DNA from: Syngnathus acus | Lineage: Eukaryota > Chordata > Actinopteri > Syngnathiformes > Syngnathidae | Assembly (NCBI RefSeq): GCF_901709675.1 | Contig: NC_051097.1 | Span: 2,718,539 to 2,782,538 of the forward strand | Length of the DNA stretch: 64,000 bases | Reading direction: 5' to 3' | In this document: positions 47,768-59,762 of the stretch, piece after piece | Numbering within the stretch: the first letter of the stretch is position 1 | Layout: each line of letters begins with the position of its first letter | The notes under the pieces: generated by a model | Database searches by the model: none | Told to the model about the DNA's origin: nothing | The model's input: only the letters and a program-made list of their open reading frames with translations | Position numbers and translations under genes: made by a program

Positions 47768-50527
47768 TATCTTTCTCTACTTGTGTGTCACGTGTTAATA
47801 TTTGTTTACTAATTATTCTGCGAAATCATGACCATGATCTGTACCTTTACAAAAATGATTATTATTAATGCTTAATAATGACATAAAATTATTAACATTA
47901 TTTCAAATCATTTGAGCAACTGTATTATTTCAGAACTGTTTATCAAATTGGTAGCGTTTCACATTAATCAGTACCCAAGAATTTAGTTTCATCTTCAAAA
48001 AAATGTAATAACCCCCGCTGTGAATTGATTGGGGGAAAATGATCTGCAAATAGATAGAGTGGCTGGTTTGTGGCACAGTTTTACTTTATCAACATCTATC
48101 TTCCAGTTAAAAACAAGCTTACTTGGTCTTACTCCTACTTGCTCCCGACTCAGGGTGTCTTTCGAACGACATGTCAACTCACTCTTGGTTCTGCCAGTGC
48201 CGGCCAGCGCATCCCTCTGATGTCAAAGATATCGAGTGCTATCATTGCCTCTCTCCTTCCTCGAGCGAATTTGGTGCTGTACGCGTGTGTGTGGCATGCT
48301 TCATGATAGCAGATATGCGAATCAATTGCACTTGCACAGAAAAATGAGTGCCTAACCACGCTGCGTGATCTGCATTTAGGGATGGGTGGTCCTGAATTAA
48401 GTCCAGTATTGGACAAATGTGGCAAATCTCCAATTTTATAAAATGACACATGAATAATGTATTACATTAATAAATAAAAATAATAATACAGCTAAGTTGT
48501 GAAATGAACTTGGTAAATGTATAAACATGTAGACATTGTTAGTTTTATTTTTCAATGTTTACGTGTTTTAAGTTATGAATAAATCAGCCGGTTAGTGCCT
48601 GATCTAAAACGATCATGGACCATGTTGCCAGATTTGGATGATCTAAAGCAAACTTCATGAAAAGAGGAACAAGTGATCACACAGAATAAAAATTAAAGCA
48701 GCAAAGAGAATTTGGCAAGAGCAGGGGGAAACGGGTCAAACCACCAGTGGGAAAAGGAGGGGACATGAAAGGAAGGACAGAAGAGGACTGGGGGGAAGCA
48801 TCAAGAACGGAGAAATTGAACCTGAACATGGCTTCACTTTCAGACCCTAAATCTTTAAGCCTCCATTCGTCTCTGATAGAGGTTGCTGTCTTCTCTACAA
48901 TTTCCAACAGTGTTTGACAAACACACTAAATAAATCAGATGGATAATAACATGCAAATCACAGCAAACAGAGGCAAGCAGCAGAGGGATGCTGGGCTAAA
49001 ATTGCTCTGAATATCAGCCATGGGAACAATTATTATCTCCATTTTGCCGGTCAAACTTTAGCCTCTCTCCCCTAACTGCTTTTAAATGGAATTAGTCCAA
49101 ATCTACAGAGAGTTTATCACTAATTGGGAATGGATGGAATGCTCAGTTCACAACTGAATCCTACAGGCTCAAGATACTTATTTCGTACTGAGTAGCTGGC
49201 AAGTATTACGAAGGGAGAGTGGAGACATTGTGAAATTGAAGAAATTGAAATTGTTTTGCTTTGTGCAGTTTTTAAATAATTTGAATGATTGATATTCTTC
49301 ACACGTCACCTACAGATGACAAGTAGCTTTATTACATTTGGTAAAATATAATGCTAAACACTGAAACAGAGGGCTCCTTTAATCTTCAAAATACACACCC
49401 ACCTAGTGTTCAGTGTTGCTAATTAATTCCCACATTACAGTCGGCTCTTTTTTGCATACACAGAGACGCCATAGCTGCTAATTGAATTTTTAAGCTTCCT
49501 CTTCTCATTAGCATTTTGCCTTGTAATGTATTATTTGTCCCTTCTGTCAGCTTTTTTTCTTAGTCCATTTTTATCAAAATATTTTTACTGCCTGTCTCAT
49601 TATTTTTTAAAACCATGCGTCATATTTTAAGGCATGTCAAGAGAAAAACACCGGAAAACAAATTGCCCAGTTGGGCACCAATATATCACTGTACATGCAA
49701 TGAACCTGGAAATTAAGCACAGAATGTGTTCACATAGTAGTTACAAATGCTGATATGCAAAGTGGCCATTTGTTGTTATACAACAGAATTTTGCCTGATT
49801 GTTTTTAGCAAACACAAACAAGGCAAATATTTTTAAAGGAAAATGAAACCACATGTAAATAAATGGACCAAATTTCAAAATACAGTAATATTTACTTATA
49901 AATGAGTACTTATATTTTATTTTTAGTGGTATTTAGTGGACACACACACTAAACTATAAGTACTTTCAGTATAGCATAATCATTAAAAAACAGAGTGATC
50001 TGCATTTAATCATGAGCTGTATTTAATCACGAGTCCATCACGTTCCCCAAAATAGATGTTAATTTTTGGGGGGGTTGTTTCTTTTTTTACTTCTCAGATG
50101 CATATATAATGTGAAACAATACATCAGAGCAGTATTTTACAGTAAGTAATGCACACAGTGCATATCTTTCTGTCTATCTGGTGTCTTTTATCCATCAATT
50201 GTATTGATTTGTAAACACTTTATTGATTTACTTTGGTAAGCATGAACAGTTAAGTGAGTTAGGGGAGGAGGAAATATTACATAATGTGGCTATGTCAGTG
50301 TCATATAGGTTGGATGGAGGGATTTGGATTATTTTAGATTACATTTTCTATGAAGCACTGTGATGCGCGTATGAACTACATGGCCCTTCCTTCTATCGGC
50401 TTATCGTAGAAACAAAAAGCAAAATATTTTTTCTCAAGTTAAGGTTACTTCCACACAACGTTTTCTCATTTTCTTTCAAGACGCTGCATGCCCATCCCCC
50501 TTGGTGCCCCAAAATGTTTTGCCTTAC

Positions 50528-50890
50528 CTGCCACAGTGACTCTCGCAGTCCGGCTTACAATACTTCCTAGTCCTTCGAGTGTGGAGAGGCACTGGTATTC
50601 CCCCTCATCAGGGCGGTGGTGCCGCGTGTGCACTATATTTTGGACGAGCAACGATCCATTGGCCATCTCCTGCCGTCGTTCATCCACCAGGGAACTGAGC
50701 AGCACACCGTCCTTCCGCCATGTGATGGTAGGGGTTCCAAACGCCATATCCGAGTATGCCTGGCAATCAAGCTGTAGCACACCGCCTCGCACCGTTACCG
50801 TGTCTTGAGGCTCCTTAGTGAATGTGAAGTCTACGAAACCTCCAGGGCTAATTGACGATGATAATGTTGACGATGATGAGGCCTCTGAGG
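50528..50890 (-). CDS. dcc: dcc exon 2, Ig domain 1
   Basis: A 363-bp exon of phase 1-1. On the minus strand it is preceded by a pyrimidine-rich tract and CTGCAG and followed by CAG|GTAAGG. It encodes Ig1: a strand entering at FTKEPQDTVTVRGG, first cysteine in LQLDCQAYS, tryptophan in ITWRKDGV, an N-glycosylation site in ANGSLL, and the second cysteine in DEGEYQC, ending at SRTARVTVA. DCC and neogenin share this layout; NGSLLVQN and HTRHHRPDEG are close to DCC. The first 15 or so codons are serine-rich (SEASSSSTLSSS), which I do not recall at this position in mammalian DCC. The 5' boundary is therefore slightly less certain than the 3' one, although the chosen acceptor is the one that gives phase 1. 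Confidence 0.93.
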
Positions 50891-51874
50891 CTGCAGCCAG
50901 GGAGAAGAAAAGAGGAAGACAAAAGGTGTAATGAATTTAAAAGTGTGGTAAAGAGCTCAAGACACATAGAAATCCGGTGTGCATCAGTAAAACAAACATT
51001 GTCTATTGAAATGACAGATGTGTCCCACTTTATGGCCTTCCTGTCAACATGCTTTATCAAAATACACTTGGTGCTCATTCCGTAGCACATTAATGTTTAG
51101 CTAAACTGCTCTGAAAAAGGTGTTGTTTACTGCCAAGAGCCAATTTGTATCCCAGAGGCCGCCTTATATTCGATCAAACTACGATTGTAACGGTAGCGGA
51201 CCATAAAGAGATTGTTAGACAACAAAGGTAGTAAAACACAAAGGAAAAAAACTATGGATGTGGTGATGGTTTATAGATTTTGCAATAAAAGCTGCAGGTG
51301 AATTGGAAGTGCAGTTCCATTGCTTCTAATAGGACTCTTCTCAAGCATTTAAAAGGGTAAATCTGAAGCCAAATCAGTGCAGTTATCTCGACATGCAAGG
51401 CGTGTATCTTTACTAACTAACTTGGAAACTATTCTCAGTGTCAAACAACCAAAACTATGCTGCTTTTATTACGGTTGTTAGGGTAGCTGTCCATAAAGAT
51501 GTGTGTTTTAACTGTTTTTAAAAATGCAGGTTTAACCTCAATTCAAATTTATTCTGGAATTTGGAAACAATGGACTGCAAGTCTCTATTACTTTTACTTA
51601 TTAATTTTGTGTGAGGGACAGTAGATGGCACCACAGTGACCTAACAAAACAAGATCACCAACAAAGCCCAGTAAGCCAGTTCACGTCGACCTTTTTTGAT
51701 ATCTCTCATTCTTGCTCACTGAAATCAAGGCAGTCTACATGTCACAGTCTACAATGCTTTCCACAATGCTGGATGGTCGTTTTATGAACGTTCATATCGT
51801 ATATTTTCGCATTTCTGGATAAAACAGAGGACAGCTTCCAAAGCAGAGAAAGTACCATATACGCAAAATATTTA

Positions 51875-52122
51875 CTATAATTTTCAGACTATAAATAGCA
51901 CATTGTTTTCATAGTTTGGCAGATCCTGCAACTTATACTGAGGTGCCGATGTCACAATTTTGTAAAGTAATATTTATTTTCATGAAGCTTTACTATTGGT
52001 CAGCCCATTTGGGTGACATTTTTCCAAAAGTAATGGGTGCCAGTCTGAGCTCTACTGTCCTTGGTCTCTGTTTTTCTAAAATACATTTACCACAGAAGTG
52101 TGACTTATCATCCGAAAAATAT
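51875..52122. mobile_element. Decayed pogo-like MITE
   Basis: CTATAATTTTCAGACTATAA, TAGTTTGGCAGATCCTGC and GTGTGACTTATCATCCGAAA correspond to blocks of the 1585 element in order. Confidence 0.65.
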
Positions 52123-53195
52123 GTTTAACTTGTAGTGCATCATTTTGCAGAATGACACCCCATCGCTGTAAACCTGTTTGTTTTCATGTCCTTATATTTA
52201 ATGCAAACTTGCAAAAAGCTCAGATGGCAGTGAGCTGCAGTTGCGACATCTCGACTTGCGTTTGATGTTGACTACGGTAAAACAGCCTTTCATCCTGATC
52301 AGAGAAGCAGTTTGTATGGTCAAAGGCGTTACTTCTTGCCTGCAGGCTTCTTGGGAACTGATCGTAGATTTAGTTAAAGGAGTCACATCATGGGTAACTG
52401 ACTCTTATTTAAAAAGATCAAACAACCGAGGTGTAAAGGATGAAAATGCCTCTGTACAATTTCCCTGGTTGTATGTGTGTGAATTTCCTTTGTGTTTCAG
52501 CACCAATTGAGCACTCGTAAAAAAACATGCATAACCTCTTTTAACATTTATTTTCATCGAAACGTTAAAAATAATTAGCTTCTGTTGTTGATATTTTTTC
52601 CACAAATTTTCTTTTTTTTCTTTTTAACCTCCACAGTGAAATAAGACTAATTTTTCATGTGTTCATCCCACAACTAAATGTCTCAACACAAACTCATAAA
52701 ATACAGTTAACATCCAAATGTTTAGGTTAAAAAAAGTATCACAATTAATGCAATGAAGCCTATAGATTTATGACGCATCTTCTACTTTTTTCGTCTTTAT
52801 CGACTGCTGTCGCACATCCTTCAATCCTCATCCATCCATCTTTAGCTCCTTTCGTTTCGACTCCTCATTTATGTCTCTCTCTCTCTTTTTGCTTCATGGT
52901 TTCCTTCTTATTGATTCCCTTTCAGCAGTCCCCCTACTCTCTCTCTCTATCGGTAAATCACTATCTCGACAGTTCTATCTCTACTCACTCCCACCGGTCC
53001 CTCTCTCTCACTCTCTTTCTCAAACACAAGCACAGACACACACAGACACACACACTTCATCAGTGTGTCCTTGTCCTAGTTGTCCTGCAGTTTGATGTTA
53101 TCACTTTCTGTCTGCTTGCCATTTCTCTTCTCATATCACTGCCTGGAAATCTTTTTCTTCTTCATATTTCATTTACACAGTGATCAGTGTCACAG

Positions 53196-53198
53196 ATT

Positions 53199-53234
<36 letters not shown>
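53196..53234. repeat. TA microsatellite
   Basis: About 19 TA units ending exactly at the TA flank of the next MITE. Confidence 0.93.
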
Positions 53235-53237
<3 letters not shown>

Positions 53238-53557
53238 TAATCCCTCGTTTATCGCGGATAATTGGTTCAAAAAACCACCCGCGATAAGTGAAATCCGCGA
53301 AGTAGGGTCACCCGCTCATCTGTACATTTTGTGTGTGTCAATAAATGTATATGAAACCATTTAAGTGCATATTTTATTATTAGAACATTAAATAGTTGTT
53401 TCAAACATGTAAATAATACATTAATAGTATAAATAATATACAGAAAATTTTGTATGAATATTGGAAATATAAATATTATACGTGTGTGCGTGTAACAAGA
53501 AGTACTGGGCAGGGTAACGAGTTAGCGGAAAGATGCTAATTCGCGATCGGATTACTG
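53235..53557. mobile_element. Tigger-like MITE, rearranged
   Basis: Left end CAGTAATCCCTCGTTTATCG as in the 16791 copy, and right end complement to CAGTAATCCGATCGCG. The right end uses sequence (ACGAGTTAGCGGAAAGATGC) that lies mid-element in the other copies, so the true right half is lost. About 190 bp (53312-53499) of unrelated AT-rich sequence fills the centre. TA on both sides. Confidence 0.8.
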
Positions 53558-54057
53558 TATTTATTTAACTTGTCCATAATTTACTTTCTCAGTACTATAT
53601 GTGGGTGCATAATATGGCTGCCATGGTGACAAGGTCGAATCTTTGGCAAGCGTCAAACTCAAGGCCCATGTTTTATGTGGCGCGGAAAAGCGTGGACATA
53701 CTAAAGAATCTCATTTATTATATTTGCTTCTCAGTCCTTGATCTTCTGTTTACCTGCTAGGTCCCCCTTCAAACTTTCTTCCAACAAATAAAAGAAATTA
53801 CGAGAGGCAAGAAGTGTGGAGGAAGGACATCCTTTCCTTACTGTCAAGATTCTCTATGACAGTTATTCATGCCTCATTTGAATTCATTACTTTTATTTAA
53901 TCGACAAAAAACAAAACAAAAAAAAAACAGTTCCATTATGTAGAAAAAGGTCTTGGCTTTCTGTATCTAATACTTGAAAAGCAACCATGTTGCTTTTAGC
54001 AGAATTATTAGATAATATTGCTATTGTACTGTACATATATATGCAGAGGATGTTATA

Positions 54058-54345
54058 GTCTAGGACTGTCACCATGGAATATTTTTAGAATCGATCATTC
54101 TATCGATTAATCCATTGACTAATCGGATACATTTTTATTTGAATCAAAGTGTGTTTCAAAAAACTGTTTTCCCCAATTACTATTTATAAACTGATTATTT
54201 GTGTTGATTTCGTAGTATTTAGTGCTTTAAAAAATGAACTAAAAAGTAAGATGAAAGATTATTCGATGATTAAAATATGAGGGGACTCATTTGATTATCG
54301 GTGTGTTGTCGATTAATCGATTAATTTTGACATCTCTATTATAGC
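54058..54345. mobile_element. MITE-like repeat rich in ATCGATTAAT
   Basis: Reads GACTGTCACCATGGAAT, TCTATCGATTAATCC and at the other end GTCGATTAATCGATTAATTT. A degenerate relative is at 2690-2770. No certain target duplication. Confidence 0.5.
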
Positions 54346-54509
54346 CTTTACACAGGATAATGATGTTACTGCCCAGAGACCTAGACAGTCCAATAAGAAG
54401 AGAAAAACATGTACACGGCTAAGTATGTACAGTATATGAAAAACTAACCTGAAAGGAAGTAAGCCGTTATGGCCTCAGAGCACCATAATTAGTTTTTAAT
54501 GGCCTAATA

Positions 54510-54871
54510 TCCATCCATCCATTTTCTGAACCGCTTTAGTCCCCACAGGGGTCGCGGGCGTGCTGGAGCCTATCCCAGCCGTCATCGGGCAGTAGGCGGG
54601 GGACACCCTGAACCGGTTGCCAGCCAATCGCAGGGCACACAGAGACAAACAACCATTTGCACTCGCACTCACACCTAGGGACAATTTGGAGTCTTCAATC
54701 GGCCTACCAAGCATGTTTTTGGGATGTGGGAGGAAACCGGAGTGCCCGGAGAAAACCCACGCGGGCCCGGGGAGAACATGCAAACTCCGCACAGGGAGGG
54801 CCGGAGGTGGAATTGAACCCGCACCCTCCTAACTGTGAGGCGGACGTGCTACCCAGTGCCCCACCGAGTCG
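54510..54871 (-). mobile_element. Complete SINE, minus orientation
   Basis: Complement of the SINE family, with head at the right (GGAGGGCCGGAGGTGGAATT, GAACCCGCACCC) and tail CCATCCATCC at the left. ATGGCCTAATA occurs at 54499-54509 and 54881-54891 as the target duplication; about 9 extra bases, including a T run, separate head and duplication. Confidence 0.85.
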
Positions 54872-55339
54872 CCTTTTTTCATGGCCTAATAGAGAATAGT
54901 AAAATAAAGTATCACCAGGTACCAAACACAGCATATATCTGCGTTTTCAGCATGCAGCACAAGATATAACACATTATAATGCCAAACCTATGTAATCCAA
55001 GTACAACATTTAAATATCAGATTTAAGCAAATAAATCATATAGCTACTGACTAAAATATGTATACTTACAATATTTTAAAAAATCTGCAAATGTCTATCA
55101 GTCATTTTTTAAGGTCTTACATTGCATTACTGTGGTACTCTGAAAACCGTGCTATAGCAGCGATAGAGAGGTCAAAAGATATAGAGTTATTTGGGAATTT
55201 CAACGGAGGGATGCAAGTTGATGACAGCAATGTGGACGACAGCCAAACCCATTTGAAAACACACACCAACTCTCCCAGTGACTGACATCACGGTTTAGAG
55301 CCTGAAAGAAGACTATATTAGGACGCTGGGGAGCATCCA

Positions 55340-55378
55340 AGAATGTGTGTATGTGCGTGTGCGTGTGTGCGTGTGTGC

Positions 55379-55425
<47 letters not shown>

Positions 55426-55445
55426 TGTGCGCGCGGGTGCAAGAG
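55340..55445 (+). repeat. GT/GC microsatellite
   Basis: About 100 bp of GT with GC steps. Confidence 0.92.
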
Positions 55446-56139
55446 TGCGTGAATGCGTGCGTGTGTGCTTAAACTGTGCCAACTGAAGCATGCCAGGAAA
55501 AAAATCAAAGGAGGAAACTGGAAAAAGAAAACTGAGCTGAAGGAAGGAGGGAAAGGAAGCGGGAAATGAAAGTTTAATAGTGGCAAATGAATACTCTTAC
55601 CAAAAAGCTCATTTAGAGAGTATTCTAGTCTAAATCTAGCATTGTGTCCCCAATATTTCGGTGGAACGCAGCAAGGCAAGACGCATTTTTGCAAGACTGA
55701 TATTGCAAATGCAGATTAGACACTTTGAAATTTCCTAACATGGTCAAATGTCTCTCTGAATTCATCAGTGTAAACAAACGTCTAAAAATATTTTACAAAA
55801 TTAATTAATAAATCAAATATGTTTGACTATGTTTAGGCTCTACTTTATTTGTTTATTATTTATTTAAGTATTAGGAATGGAAAGGCAACCAACTCCTTAA
55901 AATCTAAAAAATAAAAAAATGTAAAGGACATTTCTCCAGGTTTACGAAATCACAGCACAACTTTCGAAGTCGACATGTCCAGACATGGATATATACTTAA
56001 GAAAACTATCCATGTGTTGCGTTCTTCTGTCTATTCCAACCATTGTTCAGCATAAAAACCCAAACTACTACTCTGCCATCAGACATATTTCCCAACCATG
56101 ATCCCATCTGCACGGAGCTCAAACACCAGCTGGACAGCA

Positions 56140-56212
56140 TTGGTGTGTGTGCGTGTGTGTGTGCATGTGTGTGCGTGTGTGTGTGTGCGTGCGCGTGTGT
56201 GTGTGTGTTTTG
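56140..56212 (+). repeat. GT/GC microsatellite
   Basis: About 70 bp of GT with GC steps. CA-rich patches follow at 56334-56395. Confidence 0.88.
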
Positions 56213-56747
56213 CATTTTCACATTAAGCCTTCATTAACAAGTCTCACCTGTCAACCACCCTCTGTGTCTCATTGAACTATAATTCCCATAATCCCTTCTG
56301 TAATCTCACATCTGAGTTTCACAAACCCTTGCATGCACACACAAATATACGCACGCACACACGTACACACACGAATACAACCACATACACTACTATTTAC
56401 AGAACTAGAACTCTCATTAAATTCTTTTTCGTGTGTGTGTGTGTTTGTTCGTGTCTAGTGAGAGAAAATGTTAATTATTAATTATTTAAATACAGTATTT
56501 ATCCATAAGGATTTGTTTTTCTTCATCAGATTTGCATAAAGGAGAAATGCGCTTTTGCATAAATTAAAAAAGGGTGTTTTGACTACATGTTTTTGTCAAA
56601 ATGCCCCAAAGATCAAGAATCGCAGAATATTTTCCACCCTTCTTAAAATGGCCACAAGAAAGCAGGAAGTTCATGGGGGTAGGGGCAGTCCTGTCTCAAG
56701 GGAGCCAGCACGCATGTACCCTCCTACTGTGGCGTGTATCAAGTACA

Positions 56748-57112
56748 GTGGTACCGCTACTTACAAACGGCGATACATATGAACCTTTCGAGATACGAAC
56801 TGCAGCCTCGCAATTTCTTTTGCACCTACTTACGCATCAATTTTCGACTTCCAATTTGACACACCAACCACCCCCGCCTCATCTCCTTTATGCTGCCATT
56901 TCATGTTGGTCTCGGCGCATTAGCAGTGTAAAAAATACGTAGTGTAGTCGAGTATGTCTCCTACAACGATCGATATGAAACACAAAATCATAAAGGAGCA
57001 TGGCAAAGGCATGCGTATCATTGAGCTCGCGCCGGAGTATAGCCAGTGTTGTGCCAAAGTAGGTATCCCCTTCTGCAGGAGCACAAATGATGTCAAGCTC
57101 ATCCATTGATAG
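56748..57112 (+). pseudogene. Pogo-like element, left end and transposase N-terminus
   Basis: Left end CAGTGGTACCGCTACTTACA resembles pogo ends. From 56954 the plus strand reads MSPTTIDMKHKIIKEHGKGM and RIIELAPEYSQC, matching the helix-turn-helix start of pogo transposases (.TI..K..II..HE.G.RV.ELA..Y). Then the frame runs into unrelated sequence. No right end found. Confidence 0.7.
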
Positions 57113-57880
57113 GGTATAGGCTTTACTCAGGTCAGGTGCATGGTTGCTGACAATTGGACATATTTCCCGACCAAGAGTACAAATTATAAGAATCCTGATA
57201 TGTCTCCTGTTTAAGGGGTACAAGATGACAGTTTCTCAATACGAAGAACATTGAGTACAGTCTTGTAAACACATCAAATATGATCTTCCTAAGAACGTAC
57301 ACAAGAACGTTCTACTGAAGAAGGCGAATCTCTGTAATTTGGAACGCCTGTGTACTTTTTAACTTCCCCTGGCCCTGTGACATGTTTCAATGACATCAGC
57401 ACAGAGTTCAACTTCGGCTCTCTCCCTGGCCAAGGCTTCACAAGTAACCAACCAAGTAATCCATGGTTTGAGATAGCTGACAAGGAAAACATCCGGGAAT
57501 TGCATCCATGTATTGATTTGGAATGGATCTCACCTAGTTTAAAGTCTAGTCTACTTTGAGTGTAAAAGTATAAGATCTTGGAACACCCAGAATGGCGCAA
57601 TGTGGTCTGCCAATTCCCAAACATGGTCAACTAGACATGAAAATGAAGATGTGCTGTTTTTATGCCAAGCGCACGTGCGCTGTCTACAAAAGCCCATAGA
57701 GTCTGAACTCTTGCCTGTAGCAGATGCAGTGTACACATTGCCAAACACAAATACGATACTCTTCAACAATCCCACCCCTACCCTCAAGAGACAATTTGTA
57801 CAGAAGCAATTAAAAAGTCAAAACAACTTAAGCCCTTGCATTCACACAGTAGAGTAACCGCCATTATAAATGTACAATAG
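57113..57880. other. Unidentified stretch with several overlapping ORFs
   Basis: Both strands carry 60-110-codon frames, for example plus 57350-57559 (PGPVTCFNDISTEFNFGSL, NPWFEIADKENI) and minus 57289-57630. I recognise no family. The composition is more even than the flanks, so a decayed retrotransposon or processed pseudogene is possible. Confidence 0.3.
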
Positions 57881-58276
57881 GGACTAAGTGGGAATTTGGT
57901 ATGATCAGAGGTTATTAGAGTAGCCAAAAATTGTACACAAGTAAAAAGTATTCATATCAACAAATCAAACTAAATGTAGCCATCCAAAAATGAAAAGTTA
58001 GAGTGAGTATTCAGAGAATTTAAGAAACAAGTACGTAGCTTGTAAATAACCTCTAACTCATTTTAAACAGCTGATAAACATGGCTAGAAGAGTTACGTTA
58101 AAAATTTATTTCGATAGTTAGATGAGAAAAGATGTAGTTATTAACGTGAACAATGTACCATCATGTTAAAGTAATGTGATTCCAGTACTTTTAATTATTT
58201 TTGGATTAGATACTCCAATAACAAATACAGTATGTTGAAACACACACATACACACACACACATGCACACACACACA

Positions 58277-58876
58277 CTAATTTCTAGACTATAAGGCGCA
58301 CCTGAATATAACCCACACCAGCTAAAATTAGTGGAAAATCCTGTTTTGTTCATATATATGAGCCATACCAGACTTTAAGCATCAGATGTTTGAAATGAAA
58401 TGTCATTTCTCTAGCCATCCATTATCTGTTTCATTTCTCCCCAGCCTATCCCAGCGGTCATTGACCAGAAGGACACCCTGAACTGGTTGCCAGCCAATCG
58501 CAGTGCACACAAGGACGAACAACCATCCGCACATGCATTCACACCTATGGGCAATTTGGAGTGCTCAATCAGCCTACCAAGCATGTCTTTGGGATGTGGG
58601 AGGAAACCCACACAGGCATGGGGAGAACTTGCAAACTCCACACAGGGAGGGCCGGAGGTGGAATCGAACCCAAATCCTCCAAATTGTGAGGCAGACGTGC
58701 TAACCAGTTCACCACTGTGCTGCCTTGTCTCATTTCTATCACTTGTATTAGCAAAACAAATCCTCTTAAAATATCATAAAAATCAAGAAAAATCCATAGA
58801 TAAACCGCACTGCACTATAAACCGCAGGATTCAAACCTTGTGCAAAAAGCAGCGGCTTATAGTCCAAAAATTACAG
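58277..58876. mobile_element. Pogo-like MITE interrupted by a SINE
   Basis: Left TAATTTCTAGACTATAAGGC and right end whose complement is TACTGTAATTTTTGGACTATAAG in part. Right arm reads GCACTATAAACCGCAG and GCAGCGGCTTATAGTCC. The SINE at 58415-58728 divides it. Confidence 0.72.
58415..58728 (-). mobile_element. SINE, minus orientation, inside a MITE
   Basis: Complement of the family: CCATCCATTATCTG tail at the left, CAGCCAATCGCAGTGCACA, GGAGGGCCGGAGGTGGAATC and GTGCTAACCAGT at the head. TCATTTCT at about 58404 and 58730 is a probable short target duplication. A block of about 10 bp is missing near 58612 relative to the 54510 copy. Confidence 0.82.
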
Positions 58877-59009
58877 TAAATAAAATGGACTTCACTCAAC
58901 TGTAGCCATACCGTACTGAATTGCATTTTGACATGAAGTAGAAATGGATGGCCAGTCATAACAGACACATTTTCAGAATTAGGCCGCTAACTAAATATAA
59001 CCAACTATT

Positions 59010-59762
59010 TGTATTCAAGCCACATCAGTGAGGATCTCTCCTGGTCCACCAACACCGCATCACTGGCGAAGAAAGCTCAGCGCCGCCTGTACGTCCTGCG
59101 GAAACTCAGGCGAGCAAGTGCTCCTCCGGCCGTCATGACTACATTCTACCGTGGCACCATTGAGAGCGTCCTCTCCAGTTGAATCGCTGTTTGGGGTGGT
59201 AGCTGCACTGAATACAACATGAAGGCCCTGCAGCGCATAGTGAACACGGCTGGTAAGATTATTGGTGCTTCACTCCCCTCCCTGAAGGACATTTACACCT
59301 CCCGTCTCACCCGCAAGGCGACCGCGATTGTGAGTGATGTGAGTCACTCCGCTCACTCTTTGTTTGATCTTCTGCCCTCTGGGAGAGGTACAGGAGCCTG
59401 CGCTCCCGCACCACCAGACTCACCAAAAGCTTCATACTCCAGGCTGTTAGGATCCTGAACTCTCTCCCCCCTTCTGCGTAGCGTCCTGTACTTTTGCGCT
59501 ATATTCTGACTGTCTGCTGTATGCACACTTGCTCCATTTTTGCTCCTCTTATTTATTATGTTATTTGTTTATTTATTATTTATTCATCACTCTTATTTAT
59601 TCATTGTTTGTGCCTTCTTGTTTTTATTTTTTGTGTTGTTTACTTGTATGTATATTGTGTACTATGTCTTGTCACCGTGGGATAGTGGGAACGTAATTTC
59701 GATTTCTTTGTGTCTTGGCATGTGAAGAAATTGACAATAAAGCAGACTTTGACTTTGACTAA
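59010..59762 (+). mobile_element. 5'-truncated LINE (L2/Rex1-like), ORF2 C-terminus and 3' UTR
   Basis: Plus strand reads AKKAQRRLYVLRKLRRASAP, MTTFYRGTIESVLSS, then a stop at 59180-59182 and AVWGG. It goes on with MKALQRIVNTAGKIIGASLP and YTSRLTRKATAIVSDVSHSA, then SLFDLLPSGR. This matches the thumb/C-terminal region of fish non-LTR reverse transcriptase proteins (KKAQQRLYFLRKL, FYRCTIESVL, LQR.V.TA..I.G). A one-base loss near 59388 shifts the frame; RSLRSRTTRLTKSF can be read after it. The 3' UTR ends CAATAAAGCAGACTTTGACTT. Dead, but only lightly decayed. Confidence 0.88.

Larger units (their letters stand above)
45363..50527 (-). other. dcc intron 2 (5.2 kb)
   Basis: Contains a complete SINE, a decayed SINE and a small MITE. 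47770-50527 shows no recognised feature. Confidence 0.85.

Noticed and set aside
50843-50868. Alternative exon 2 acceptor at the internal TTAG before the CCTGGA codons
   Set aside because: It would make the intron phase 2, whereas Ig-domain exons of this gene begin in phase 1, and the upstream CTGCAG has the better pyrimidine tract.
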